NCBI RefSeq assembly: GCF_014257025.1
Contig: NZ_JACMSF010000001.1
Location: forward strand, 186,001-250,000
Source: Streptomyces cupreus
GTDB taxonomy: Bacteria; Actinomycetota; Actinomycetes; Streptomycetales; Streptomycetaceae
Length of the DNA: 64,000 bases
Direction: 5' to 3'
Under the pieces are notes generated by a model, which was given only the letters and a program-made list of their open reading frames with translations, was not told the DNA's origin and made no database searches. Positions within the stretch are counted from its first letter, which is position 1. Each line of letters opens with the position of its first letter. Below, in pieces: positions 42,378-50,999 of the stretch. A program made the translations under genes and the position numbers.

Positions 42378-43340
42378 ATGGCTGAAGTTCTCGTCTACGT
42401 CGACCACGTGGACGGCGCCGTCCGCAAGCCCACCCTGGAGCTGCTGACCCTGGCCCGCCGCATCGGCGAGCCGGTCGCCGTCGCGCTCGGTGCCGGCGCC
42501 GCCGACACCGCCGCCGCCCTCGCCGAGCACGGCGCGGTGAAGGTCCTCACCCACGACGCCTCCGAGTACGCCGACTACCTGGTCGTACCGAAGGTCGACG
42601 CCCTGCAGGCCGCCTACGAGGCCGTCTCTCCGGCCGCCGTGCTGGTCCCGTCCTCCGCCGAGGGCAAGGAGATCGCCGCCCGTCTGGCGCTGCGCATCGG
42701 CTCCGGCATCATCACCGACGCCGTCGACCTGGAGGCCGGCGACGAGGGCCCGGTGGCCACCCAGTCGGTGTTCGCCGCCGCCTTCACCACCAAGTCCCGC
42801 ATCGCCAAGGGCACCCCGGTCATCACGGTCAAGCCCAACAGCGCCGCCGTGGAGGCCGCCCCGGCCGCCGGTAGCGTCGAGGCCCTCGCCGTGACCTTCT
42901 CCGAGAAGGCCACCGGCACCAAGGTCACCGCGCGCACGCCGCGTGAGTCGACCGGCCGCCCCGAGCTGACCGAGGCCGCGATCGTGGTCTCCGGCGGCCG
43001 CGGTGTGAACGGCGCGGAGAACTTCGCAATCATCGAGGCGCTCGCCGACTCCCTCGGCGCGGCCGTCGGTGCCTCGCGTGCCGCCGTCGACGCCGGCTGG
43101 TACCCGCACACCAACCAGGTCGGCCAGACCGGTAAGTCGGTCTCGCCGCAGCTGTACATCGCCTCCGGTATCTCCGGTGCGATCCAGCACCGCGCCGGTA
43201 TGCAGACCTCGAAGACGATCGTGGCGATCAACAAGGACGCCGAGGCCCCGATCTTCGACCTGGTCGACTACGGCGTGGTCGGCGACCTCTTCGACGTCGT
43301 CCCGCAGCTCACCGAGGAGATCAAGACCCGCAAGGGCTGA
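42378..43340 (+). CDS. etfA: Electron transfer flavoprotein, alpha subunit
   Basis: 320 residues. The C-terminal FAD domain is clear: [13 protein letters not shown], then [68 protein letters not shown]. It forms the FAD-carrying half of the EtfAB heterodimer in the cytoplasm. ATG 42378 follows AGGAGAG. A strong terminator follows. Confidence 0.95.
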   Translation: MAEVLVYVDHVDGAVRKPTLELLTLARRIGEPVAVALGAGAADTAAALAEHGAVKVLTHDASEYADYLVVPKVDALQAAYEAVSPAAVLVPSSAEGKEIAARLALRIGSGIITDAVDLEAGDEGPVATQSVFAAAFTTKSRIAKGTPVITVKPNSAAVEAAPAAGSVEALAVTFSEKATGTKVTARTPRESTGRPELTEAAIVVSGGRGVNGAENFAIIEALADSLGAAVGASRAAVDAGWYPHTNQVGQTGKSVSPQLYIASGISGAIQHRAGMQTSKTIVAINKDAEAPIFDLVDYGVVGDLFDVVPQLTEEIKTRKG

Positions 43341-43357
43341 TCCGTCCGACGCCGTAC

Positions 43358-43395
43358 GAGGCCCCCGCGACCGTGCCGACGGTCGCGGGGGCCTC
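43358..43395. terminator. 17-bp perfect terminator stem
   Basis: Arms GAGGCCCCCGCGACCGT and ACGGTCGCGGGGGCCTC with loop GCCG lie between convergent etfA and the endonuclease gene. The perfect symmetry suits termination in both directions. Confidence 0.85.
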
Positions 43396-43402
43396 GGCGC
43401 GT

Positions 43403-44308
43403 TCAGCCCAGGCTCAGCGATGCCTGTACGGGCAGATGGTCACTCGGGAACTGGCCGTCCACGGCGAAGGTGTTGATGGTCGCCCGGTGCGCGGTGACGC
43501 CCGGCGTGGTCAGGATCCAGTCGATGCGGTCGCCGTCCGGGACCAGCGGCCGGTAGCCGTGGAAGGTGGCGTACTGGGCGCTGCGCTCGGCGGCCGTGTC
43601 CCAGGTGTCGACGAGCCCGGCGCCCAGCAGGGTGTCGTAGACGATGTTCTTGTGCGCGGCCACGTTGAAGTCACCGGTCACCACGACCGGAAGAGCGGGG
43701 TCGAAGCCCTTGATCCGCTCGGCGATCAGGGCGGCGCCGCGTTCGCGCGCCGACTGGCCGCGGTGGTCGAAGTGGGTGTTCATGACGTAGAACTCCCGCT
43801 CGCCGTCGCGCAGATCGCGGAAGCGGATCCAGGTGACCATCCGGGGGAAGGCGGCGCCCCAGGTGTTGGAGCCGATCACGTACGGGGTGTCGGAGAGCCA
43901 GAAGTGGTCGTACTCGACCGGGCGGACGCGACGGGTGTCGTAGAAGAGCGCCATCGATTCGTCGGCACTGCCGTGCAGACGGCCGGTGCCTGTCCAGTCG
44001 TAGTGGCGGCCGAGGTCGGCGTCGATGTCGAGCAGTTGCGGGAAGAGGCCCTCCTGCGTGCCGATGACGTGCGGGGCCTCGCGGCGCAGCAGCTCGCGCA
44101 TCACCGGTCTGCGCACGGCCCAGCCGTTGGGCTCGGTGGTGCTCGCGAAGCGCAGGTTGAAGGACATGACCTCCAGGTGGCGGCGCGGGCCTTCGTCCGC
44201 CGCGGCGGACTCGGAGGTCAGTGCTGTACTGGAGAGGGGTGTGGTGACCGCGACGGCTAACGCGGCCTTCATGCCCAGACGGCGCGTGACTCGGCTGTGG
44301 TTCGGCAC
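43403..44308 (-). CDS. Secreted endonuclease/exonuclease/phosphatase-family hydrolase
   Basis: 301 residues. N-terminal signal with RRLGMKAALAVAVTTPLSS and an AAA-DE cut site, probably Tat. The mature domain has the metal-phosphoesterase motifs SFNLRFAS, GTQEGLF (metal-binding Glu), NTHFDHRG, VTGDFN and SDHLPV. Members cleave nucleic acids, sphingomyelin or inositol phosphates; the substrate here is not evident. GTG 44308 follows AAGGAG. Divergent from the DUF6986 gene. Confidence 0.9.
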   Translation of the reverse strand: MPNHSRVTRRLGMKAALAVAVTTPLSSTALTSESAAADEGPRRHLEVMSFNLRFASTTEPNGWAVRRPVMRELLRREAPHVIGTQEGLFPQLLDIDADLGRHYDWTGTGRLHGSADESMALFYDTRRVRPVEYDHFWLSDTPYVIGSNTWGAAFPRMVTWIRFRDLRDGEREFYVMNTHFDHRGQSARERGAALIAERIKGFDPALPVVVTGDFNVAAHKNIVYDTLLGAGLVDTWDTAAERSAQYATFHGYRPLVPDGDRIDWILTTPGVTAHRATINTFAVDGQFPSDHLPVQASLSLG

Positions 44309-44479
44309 GGGAGGCTCCTTAGGTGGGAACTGCCGGACGAGTCGTGCGGACGTGCCCAAGGAGTGTCATAGCGTGCCATGAGGCGGGCGTGAACATGACG
44401 AGATGACCGAGTGGCTCCCCGTGGACACGGTGTTGACCATCGGAAGGACCCCGGATAACTTCGTTCTACGGATTGTTGA

Positions 44480-44494
44480 TTCCGTACAGCGGAA
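44480..44494. promoter_or_regulatory. Inverted repeat TTCCG-TACAG-CGGAA before the DUF6986 gene
   Basis: Perfect 5-bp arms with a 5-base centre, extended to ATTCCG/CGGAA(A)AT, end 5 bases before the ribosome site GGAGGG. A second repeat TACGGA/TCCGTA at 44467-44486 overlaps it. The TTCCG-N5-CGGAA form resembles sites of IclR-type repressors in glyoxylate and purine catabolism, which would suit a citrate-lyase-like enzyme; this is a guess from form. Confidence 0.45.
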
Positions 44495-44510
44495 AATAGG
44501 AGGGTGTGGG

Positions 44511-45809
44511 ATGGGTCAGGGCCAGCAGGAGAAGGTGGCGACGAGCCTCGCGGGCGCCGTCAGCGAGGAGATCAGCGCCTCCCTCGCGCCGGTCGACGCC
44601 GAGCTGGAGCGCCGCTACCCCGGAGACCCCGGCACCCGCCAGCCCGTCCACACCGTCTACGTCCCCGGCGAGGTCTTCGCCGCCGACACCATCCGCTCCT
44701 GGGGCGACCAGGCCCTCACGGCGCTCGATGAACACGCCCCCGACGCCGCCTCCTTCGCGGCCGTCCTCGGCCTGGCCGACGAACTCGCCGAACCGGTCTA
44801 CACGCGCGTGCGGGCCAAGTTGGAGCGCGAGCCCGTCGAAGACCTGCGCGTCGACTTCGAGGACGGCTACAAGGGCGCGGACGAGGACCAGGACGCGGCC
44901 CGCGCCGCCCGCCTGATCGCCGAGGCGTACGAGAGCGGCACCGCCGCCCCGTACATGGGCATCCGCATGAAGTGCATGGAGGCCGCCGTCCGCGACCGCG
45001 GCATCCGCACCCTCGACGTCTTCCTCAGCGGCCTGATGGAGGCGGGCGGACTGCCCGACGGGCTGGTGCTGACGCTGCCCAAGGTGACGTACGCCGAGCA
45101 GGTCAGCGCGTTCGTGCTGCTCCTGGAGGCCTTCGAGAAGATCCACGGCCTGGAGCCCGGCCGGCTCGGCTTCGAGATCCAGATCGAGACCAGCCAGTCC
45201 ATCCTCGCCACCGACGGCACCGCCACCGTCGCCCGTATGATCCAGGCCGCCGAGGGCCGCGCCACGGGCCTGCACTACGGCACCTTCGACTACAGCGCCT
45301 GCCTCGGCGTCTCCGCCGCCTACCAGGCCAGCGACCACCCGGCCGCCGACCACGCCAAGGCGATCATGCAGGTCGCCGCGGCCGGCACCGGCGTACGCGT
45401 GTCGGACGGCTCCACCAACGTCCTCCCGGTCGGTACGACCGAGAAGGTCCACGACGCCTGGCGGCTGCACTACGGCCTCACCCGCCGCGCCCTGGCCCGC
45501 GCCTACTACCAGGGCTGGGACATGCACCCCGGCCACATCCCGACCCGGTACGCGGCCGTCTTCGCCTTCTACCGCGAGGGCTTCGAACAGGCGGCCGCCC
45601 GGCTCGCCCGCTACGCCAACCGGACCGGCGGCGACGTCATGGACGAGCCCGCCACCGCCAAGGCCCTCAGCGGCTACCTGCTGCGCGGCCTGGACTGCGG
45701 CGCCCTCGACACCGCGGAGGTCGCCCGGCTCACCGGTCTGACCCGCGCCGACCTGGAGGGCTTCGCGGCGCCTCGGCGCGGGGATCTGACGATCTCCGGG
45801 CCGCAGTAG
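44511..45809 (+). CDS. DUF6986, HpcH/HpaI aldolase or citrate lyase beta-like protein
   Basis: 432 residues of a TIM barrel. VYVPGEVFAADTI, DLRVDFEDGYK (metal-binding Asp/Glu), GIRMKCMEAAVRDRGIRTLDVFLSG, LTLPKVTYAEQV, FEIQIETSQSI (catalytic Glu) and GLHYGTFDYSACLGVSAAYQ (metal Asp) match the CitE/malate-synthase-like group. It should cleave or join a C-C bond using glyoxylate or an acyl-CoA. Homologues sit in purine/allantoin catabolism in Streptomyces. ATG 44511 follows GGAGGG. Confidence 0.88.
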   Translation: MGQGQQEKVATSLAGAVSEEISASLAPVDAELERRYPGDPGTRQPVHTVYVPGEVFAADTIRSWGDQALTALDEHAPDAASFAAVLGLADELAEPVYTRVRAKLEREPVEDLRVDFEDGYKGADEDQDAARAARLIAEAYESGTAAPYMGIRMKCMEAAVRDRGIRTLDVFLSGLMEAGGLPDGLVLTLPKVTYAEQVSAFVLLLEAFEKIHGLEPGRLGFEIQIETSQSILATDGTATVARMIQAAEGRATGLHYGTFDYSACLGVSAAYQASDHPAADHAKAIMQVAAAGTGVRVSDGSTNVLPVGTTEKVHDAWRLHYGLTRRALARAYYQGWDMHPGHIPTRYAAVFAFYREGFEQAAARLARYANRTGGDVMDEPATAKALSGYLLRGLDCGALDTAEVARLTGLTRADLEGFAAPRRGDLTISGPQ

Positions 45810-45880
45810 GCTCCGCCAGGGCGCAGCAGGCTCCGCCGGGAGTGCTCTGATGCGTCGTCGGTCGGCTGCGGCCACGTCGT

Positions 45881-45917
45881 GGCTGGTCGCGCAGTTCCCC
45901 GCGCCCCTTTGGGGCGC
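45881..45917. repeat. REP-like dispersed element, copy 2
   Basis: GGCTGGTCGCGC (45881-45892) and CCCCGCGCCCCT (45897-45908) repeat the blocks seen at 25906-25960 but with a shorter spacer. GCGCCCC-TTT-GGGGCGC (45901-45917) forms a perfect stem that may terminate the DUF6986 transcript. A tandem GCAGYAGGCTCCGCC pair at about 45805-45840 precedes it. Confidence 0.65.
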
Positions 45918-45978
45918 CTTCGCCGCCCCCCTCTAGTCTGTACGGCACGCGTTGGTGGGTCACAGGAACGGGGCGGCG

Positions 45979-47622
45979 GTGTCTTCGGGGGAGTACGGAC
46001 GGACGGATGGGGGCGGGCGGCTGCTGGCCGGGCGTTATCGCGTCCTGGCGCAGCTCGGCCGGGGTGGCATGGGCGTCGTCTGGCGGGCCCGCGACGAGGT
46101 CCTCGGCCGCGAGGTCGCCGTCAAGGAACTGCGCACCTACACCGACGCCGACGGCCCCGAACTCGACGGCCTCAGGGTGCGGATGCAGCGCGAGGCCCGC
46201 GCGGCGGCCCGGGTGCGCCACCCCGGAGTCGTGGCCGTGCACGACGTCACCGAGGTCGACGGACGTCCGCTGATCGTCATGGAGCTGGTCGACGGCCCCT
46301 CCCTGGACGACGTGCTGCACGAGCGCGGCACCCTCGACGCGCGCGAGGCCGCCGGGATCGGCGCCAAAGTGATGGACGCACTGGCCGCCGCCCACCGCGC
46401 CGGCGTCCTGCACCGCGACGTCAAGCCGGGCAACATCCTCCTCGACCGCTCGGGCCGGGTCGTGCTGACCGACTTCGGCATAGCCACCATGGAGGACCCG
46501 GGCGACGGCTCGGCGACCCATCTCACCCGCAGCGGCGAACTGGTCGGCTCCCTGGACTACCTGGCGCCCGAACGCGCCCAGGGCGCCGACCCCGGCCCGG
46601 CCTCCGACGTCTGGGCCCTCGGCGCCACCCTGTACGCCGCAGTCGAGGGCTCCTCGCCCTTCCGGCGCACCTCGACCTTCTCCACGCTCACCGCGATCGT
46701 CAGCGAGCCCCTGCCCGAGCCCCACCGCGCCGGTGCGCTCGCCCCGGTTCTCCAACGCCTCCTGGACAAGCGCCCGGAGGGGCGACCGGAGGCCGAGGAA
46801 GCCCGCGAACTCCTTCAGGCGGTGGCGGGCAGGGACACGCCGACGACGACACTGCGCGGCCCGGAACGGGCGGAGACGCAGCGCAGCGTGCCGACGGTGC
46901 CGCCGGGGTTCGGGCCACCGCAACAGGGCGGTCCCGGGGCGTACGTCGCCGGTTTCGACGCCGCCCCGGCGCCACAGGAGCCGGCCACCACGCACCCCAT
47001 GGACACCCCCCGCCCCTCCCGCCGCAAGAGCCGCGCCCTGCTCGCCGCCGCTGCCGTGACCCTCGTCCTCGCCACGGCCGGCGTCACCGTCGCCCTGGTG
47101 AGCAACGGCGACGAACCCAAGGCGGCCGGACAGCCCACCTCCACCGCCATCTCCGCCGACGCGACCGGCGGCGGGCCGAGTCTCGACGGCTCGGCCGACA
47201 CGAAGCCCACCGACAAGGGCGACGAGAAGACCCCGACCCCGAGCCGCTCGCCGAGCCGCAGCACCGAGACCGAGCCGTCCGCGAAGCCCACTCCCACACC
47301 GAGCAGGACCTCCGGCGGAGACGGCGCCACGACCCCCGCGGCCGCCTGCCACCCCATCGGCGGCGGCAAGTACAACTGCGAGGTCTGGCGCACCGCGAAG
47401 TCCTACACCGCCGACGGCACCGAGGTCGGAGTCCTGGGCGCGGGCACCAACTACTTCTACTGTCAGCAGAATCTGGGCCGCCGCGAGACGTCCGGCGAGT
47501 GGACCAACGTCTGGTGGGCGAAGACCGACGACGACAGCGGCAACGCGGACGTCTGGGTCAGCGACGTCTACGTCAAGGGCGGCGACAACGACGAGCCGGT
47601 GCCCGGACTTCCGGTCTGCTGA
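45979..47622 (+). CDS. Membrane Ser/Thr protein kinase with extracytoplasmic domain
   Basis: 547 residues. The kinase domain spans about 20-275: LGRGGMGVVWRARD (Gly loop), Lys49 in VAVKEL, HRDVKPGN with catalytic Asp147, DFGIATM, and GSLDYLAPERA. A Pro-rich juxtamembrane part follows, then one TM helix (about 354-376), a Thr/Ser/Pro-rich stalk, and an about 90-residue outer domain with cysteines and Trp (YNCEVWRTAKSYTADG to LPVC). It is not a PASTA kinase; the outer domain resembles a bacterial SH3-like fold and probably senses the wall. The start is uncertain (GTG 45979, or TTG 45952 and GTG 45955 upstream). The last 55 bases overlap the convergent GGCT-like gene. Confidence 0.92.
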   Translation: MSSGEYGRTDGGGRLLAGRYRVLAQLGRGGMGVVWRARDEVLGREVAVKELRTYTDADGPELDGLRVRMQREARAAARVRHPGVVAVHDVTEVDGRPLIVMELVDGPSLDDVLHERGTLDAREAAGIGAKVMDALAAAHRAGVLHRDVKPGNILLDRSGRVVLTDFGIATMEDPGDGSATHLTRSGELVGSLDYLAPERAQGADPGPASDVWALGATLYAAVEGSSPFRRTSTFSTLTAIVSEPLPEPHRAGALAPVLQRLLDKRPEGRPEAEEARELLQAVAGRDTPTTTLRGPERAETQRSVPTVPPGFGPPQQGGPGAYVAGFDAAPAPQEPATTHPMDTPRPSRRKSRALLAAAAVTLVLATAGVTVALVSNGDEPKAAGQPTSTAISADATGGGPSLDGSADTKPTDKGDEKTPTPSRSPSRSTETEPSAKPTPTPSRTSGGDGATTPAAACHPIGGGKYNCEVWRTAKSYTADGTEVGVLGAGTNYFYCQQNLGRRETSGEWTNVWWAKTDDDSGNADVWVSDVYVKGGDNDEPVPGLPVC

Positions 47623-48359
47623 GCGACGTACCGCTCCAGGCCGTGCACGGTCACCAGCTTCTCCTGTGCGAACAGCCGTGTCCCCTGCTCGCACAGCCGC
47701 CGGTCCGCGCGCGCCCGGGCGCAGAACTCCTCCGGGGCCACGCCGAACAGCTCCCTCAACCGGGCGGAGTTCAGGAGCAGTTCGGTGAGCAGCTCCCGCT
47801 GCCCGGGGTGGGTGCGCGGTGCCGCGGAGCCGTTGCGCAGAACGCCGCGGCGGTTGACGTACGAGAAGACACCCGGCAGCGTCGTTCCGTCCGCCAGGTC
47901 GAGGCGCACCTCGGGGGAGGGCAGCCAGGCACGCCGGTAGTTGCCGTAGGGCAGCGGTACGCCCTCGCTGGCGTCGATCACCGCGAGCTGCTCGGCGTCG
48001 AGCCACAGGACGAACAACTCCCGTACGGAGTCGGACGCGTGGAAGGGTGATGCCGACACATAGCCCAGCCGGCTCACATGTGCCGAGACACCGATCGCGA
48101 TGCCGGTGACGCGGACCTTGACCATGGGGATCGGCGAGAGGATGCCGAACTCGGTCATCTTGTGCCGCAGTTGGCCCGGGCAGGCATTGGAGCCGATCGC
48201 GAGGACGGGGGTGCGGTCCGGGTGGGTCAGCCGGTCCAGGGGCAGGAAGCGCTCGCCGTCCAGGAGCCCGGAGTCCGCGGGCCAGGCGCCCGGGTAGAGC
48301 AGCGGATGGTCGCGGGGTGCCATCGCGAGGCCCAGTGCCTGGAGGGTGCGCGCGTCCAT
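47568..48359 (-). CDS. GGCT-like (gamma-glutamylcyclotransferase fold) protein
   Basis: 263 residues. VLAIGSNACPGQLRHKM resembles the YGSN substrate loop of the GGCT/AIG2 fold, and LAVIDASEGVPLPYGNYRRAWL resembles its LDxxEGxxxxYxR strand with the catalytic Glu. The match is by motif, so the family is likely but not certain. It would form 5-oxoproline from gamma-glutamyl compounds, or be an inactive relative. Its end overlaps the kinase gene by 55 bases, and it follows the LacI gene by 7 bases on the same strand, so those two are cotranscribed. Confidence 0.65.
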   Translation of the reverse strand: MDARTLQALGLAMAPRDHPLLYPGAWPADSGLLDGERFLPLDRLTHPDRTPVLAIGSNACPGQLRHKMTEFGILSPIPMVKVRVTGIAIGVSAHVSRLGYVSASPFHASDSVRELFVLWLDAEQLAVIDASEGVPLPYGNYRRAWLPSPEVRLDLADGTTLPGVFSYVNRRGVLRNGSAAPRTHPGQRELLTELLLNSARLRELFGVAPEEFCARARADRRLCEQGTRLFAQEKLVTVHGLERYVAQQTGSPGTGSSLSPPLT

Positions 48360-48366
48360 GCCTTGC

Positions 48367-49416
48367 TCAGTCCGCCGGGGGCAGCTCGCCCGAGCCGCGG
48401 GTGATCAGCCGGGTCGGCAGCTCGATGCGCTCGGGTGTGATCAGCGTACCGTCCAGCTGCCGGAACAGCCGCTCGGCGGCGGTCCGGCCGAGGGCGGCCG
48501 CGTCCTGCGCGACGACGGTGACGCCCGGCTGGAGCAGATCGGCGAGTTCCAGGTCGTCGAAGCCGACGAGCGCCACCCGGCGGGCCTCTTCGGCCAGGAC
48601 CCGGATCACGGTGACCGTCACTCGGTTGTTGCCCGCGAAGATCGCGGTGACCGGCCGGGGTCCGGAGAGCATCTCCTCGGCGGCCCTGCGCACCCGCTCG
48701 GGGTCGGTGACGCCCAGGGACATCCAGGAGTCCTCCACGGGTATCTCCGCGTCCTCCATGGCCGCCCGATAGCCGCGCAGTCGCTCGGCGGCGGTGTGGA
48801 TGCGGGGCATGTCGCCGATGAAGCCGATCCGGCGGTGCCCGTGGGCGATCAAGTGGGCGGCTCCCTCCCGGGCGCCGCCGTAGTTGTCGGAGAGGACGAC
48901 ATCGGCGTCGATCTTCCCGGCCGGACGGTCCACGAACACGGTGGCGACGCCCGCCCTGATCTCGGGCTCCAGATAGCGGTGGTCGTCCCCGGCCGGAATC
49001 ACCACCAGACCGTCCACCCGCCGTGCGCACAGCGCGAGCGCCAGCTCCTGCTCGCGGTCCGGGTCCTCGGCGCTGGAGCCGTTGATCAGCAGCGCGCCGT
49101 GCGCCCGGGCCACCTCCTCGACCGCGCGGCTGAGCGGGCCGTAGAACGGGTCCGCGAGGTCCTCAAGGACAAGACCGATGCTGGCGGTACGGCCCTTGCG
49201 CAGTACCCGTGCGCTGTCGTTGCGGCGAAAGCCGAGGGCGTCGATGGCCTCCTGGACGCGGCGCTCCGTCTCCGGTGTGACGCCCGGCTCGCCGTTGACG
49301 ACCCGCGAGACCGTTTTCAGTCCGACTCCCGCACGAGCGGCCACGTCCTTCATCGTCGGCCGATTGCCGTAACGGTTCCCGGGGGTACGGTCGGCGCGGC
49401 GGATGGTCTCGGGCAC
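48367..49416 (-). CDS. LacI-family transcriptional regulator
   Basis: 349 residues. Helix-turn-helix TMKDVAARAGVGLKTVSRVVNGEPGVTPETERRVQEAIDALGF at about 20-62 and a periplasmic-binding-like ligand domain (IGLVLEDLADPFYGPL, then RIGFIGDMPRIHTAAERLRGYRAAM, and FAGNNRVTVTVI). GTG 49416 follows AGGACAGGA; an ATG at 49491 would add 25 residues. It is divergent from a ROK sugar kinase with a perfect LacI-type palindrome between, so it probably represses the kinase gene and itself in response to a sugar. Confidence 0.92.
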   Translation of the reverse strand: MPETIRRADRTPGNRYGNRPTMKDVAARAGVGLKTVSRVVNGEPGVTPETERRVQEAIDALGFRRNDSARVLRKGRTASIGLVLEDLADPFYGPLSRAVEEVARAHGALLINGSSAEDPDREQELALALCARRVDGLVVIPAGDDHRYLEPEIRAGVATVFVDRPAGKIDADVVLSDNYGGAREGAAHLIAHGHRRIGFIGDMPRIHTAAERLRGYRAAMEDAEIPVEDSWMSLGVTDPERVRRAAEEMLSGPRPVTAIFAGNNRVTVTVIRVLAEEARRVALVGFDDLELADLLQPGVTVVAQDAAALGRTAAERLFRQLDGTLITPERIELPTRLITRGSGELPPAD

Positions 49417-49499
49417 TATGCGGGTCCTGTCCTGTTCGTCCACGGGGGATGCGTCGATCCATGGTTTGTATGAGGATGTGGCGTCGAGCATAGAGCCTG

Positions 49500-49531
49500 G
49501 ACAACGTTGTCAGATGCAGGGGACACTGTCC
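49500..49531. promoter_or_regulatory. LacI-type operator GACAACGTTGTC plus second palindrome
   Basis: GACAACGTTGTC (49500-49511) is a perfect 12-bp palindrome with the central CG typical of LacI-family sites. Ten bases on lies GGACACTGTCC (49521-49531). Both are in the gap between the divergent LacI and ROK genes. One or both should bind the LacI protein. Confidence 0.75.
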
Positions 49532-49609
49532 ACCGCACTCTCCGGCCTGCGCCCCACCGCGAGACCGGCCTGCCCTTTTCCTCATGGTTGACCGGGAGAT
49601 CTGACTCTG

Positions 49610-50557
49610 ATGCACACCGACCTCGTGGCCGCGCTCGACATCGGCGGAACGAAGATCGCCGGAGGTCTTGTGGACGGCGACGGCCGGATCCTGGCGCGCG
49701 CCCAGCGCCCGACCCCGGCGCGGGAGGACGGTGACACCGTGATGGGCGCCGTCGAGGCGGTGCTCGGCGAACTGACCGCGAGCCCGCTGTGGACGCGCGC
49801 GACGGCCCTCGGGATCGGCAGCGCGGGTCCCGTGGACGCCTCCGCCGGCACGGTGAGCCCGGTGAACGTGCCCGGCTGGCGCGACTACCCGCTGGTGAGG
49901 CGGGTCCGTGAAGCGGCGGGCGGACTGCCGGTCGAGCTGATCGGCGACGGCGTGGCCATCACCGCGGCCGAGCACTGGCAGGGCGCCGCCCGCGGCCACG
50001 ACAACGCGCTGTGCATGGTGGTGTCCACGGGCGTCGGCGGCGGTCTCGTCCTGAACGGCCGGCTGCACCCCGGCCCCACCGGCAACGCCGGCCACATCGG
50101 TCACATCAGCGTCGATCTCGACGGCGACCCGTGCCCGTGCGGTGCGCGCGGCTGCGTGGAGCGCATCGCGAGCGGCCCCAACATCGCCCGGCGCGCCCTG
50201 GAGAACGGCTGGCAGCCAGGCCCCGACGGCGACACCTCCGCCGCCGCGGTGGCCGCCGCCGCCCGCGCCGGCGACCCGGTCGCCGTGGCCTCCTTCGAGC
50301 GAGCCGCGCAGGCCCTGGCCGCCGGGATCGCGGCCACCGCGACCCTGGTCGAGATCGACATCGCCGTCATCGGCGGCGGGGTCGGCAAGGCGGGTGAGGT
50401 GCTCCTCGCGCCCCTGCGCAAGGCGCTCGGCGACTACGCCACCCTCTCCTTCGTCCGGCGTCTGACGGTGACGCCGGCACAGATGGGGACGGACGCGGGG
50501 CTGGTGGGGGCGGCGGCCGCGGCGCTGCCCCGGCGGGCGGACGCGGCGACGGTGTGA
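49610..50557 (+). CDS. ROK-family sugar kinase (glucokinase-like)
   Basis: 315 residues: ATP loop ALDIGGTKIAGGLVD with Asp10, sugar-binding region ELIGDGVAITAAEHW with Asp, VVSTGVGGGLVLNG, GHIGHISVD, and the zinc loop CPCGARGCVERIASGP. This is a full ROK enzyme without a DNA-binding domain, so a kinase rather than a repressor. It phosphorylates glucose or a related hexose in the cytoplasm. The LacI gene and palindromes upstream suggest sugar-induced expression. Confidence 0.92.
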   Translation: MHTDLVAALDIGGTKIAGGLVDGDGRILARAQRPTPAREDGDTVMGAVEAVLGELTASPLWTRATALGIGSAGPVDASAGTVSPVNVPGWRDYPLVRRVREAAGGLPVELIGDGVAITAAEHWQGAARGHDNALCMVVSTGVGGGLVLNGRLHPGPTGNAGHIGHISVDLDGDPCPCGARGCVERIASGPNIARRALENGWQPGPDGDTSAAAVAAAARAGDPVAVASFERAAQALAAGIAATATLVEIDIAVIGGGVGKAGEVLLAPLRKALGDYATLSFVRRLTVTPAQMGTDAGLVGAAAAALPRRADAATV

Positions 50558-50594
50558 CGGGGGCGGCCCGGCGGAGCGTGGCAGGAACGTTCCG

Positions 50595-50613
50595 GCGCTG
50601 GTCGGACCAGCGC
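50595..50613. terminator. Inverted repeat GCGCTGGTC-G-GACCAGCGC
   Basis: Perfect 9-bp arms around one base lie 38 bases after the ROK stop and 51 before the small secreted protein. It may end the ROK transcript, or be an operator for the next gene; such a short centre favours protein binding over RNA folding. Confidence 0.4.
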
Positions 50614-50663
50614 TTCGGACAAGAACGCCGTGACTGTTGTCCCGCTGTGCAGTTGAACCGGTC

Positions 50664-50855
50664 ATGAAGAAGCGCAGCATGCTCGCCATCGCCTCCCTGG
50701 CCACCGGTTTCGTCGTCGCGGCGGTCACGCCGTCCCACTCGCTCGGGTCCGACCTGGACGACCTCGACGTGGGCAAGACCCTCAGCACCCTCGACGACAC
50801 GGTCGCCGGCGACAGTCCGGCCGTCGAGGACAGCGCCCTCGGGCAGAACGACTGA
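50664..50855 (+). CDS. Small secreted acidic protein of unknown function
   Basis: 63 residues: a signal peptide (KKRSMLAIASLATGFVVAAVTPSHS) followed by a short acidic mature part, about 38 residues, rich in Asp, Leu and Ser (DLDDLDVGKTLSTLDDTVAG). There are no cysteines. Such tiny exported proteins are common in Streptomyces and may act in the wall or on the surface. I do not recognise the family. It is framed by a hairpin on each side and so is probably its own transcript. Confidence 0.7.
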   Translation: MKKRSMLAIASLATGFVVAAVTPSHSLGSDLDDLDVGKTLSTLDDTVAGDSPAVEDSALGQND

Positions 50856-50876
50856 CGAGCCCGACGGCACGGAGCA

Positions 50877-50913
50877 CGGCGCCGGTGTCCCGCACCCAGG
50901 GGCACCGGCGCCG
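50877..50913. terminator. Terminator after the small secreted protein
   Basis: CGGCGCCGGTGTCCC pairs with GGGGCACCGGCGCCG over 15 positions with one T-G wobble and a 7-base loop, 22 bases after the stop codon. Confidence 0.75.
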
Positions 50914-50999
50914 CCGCGCGTGCGCCCTCAACTGGCACTGGTTTCCGTGGCAGGGTGGAGCGGGCAAGCCACAGGGGTCCAACAGAAGAGGGGGAGTCT

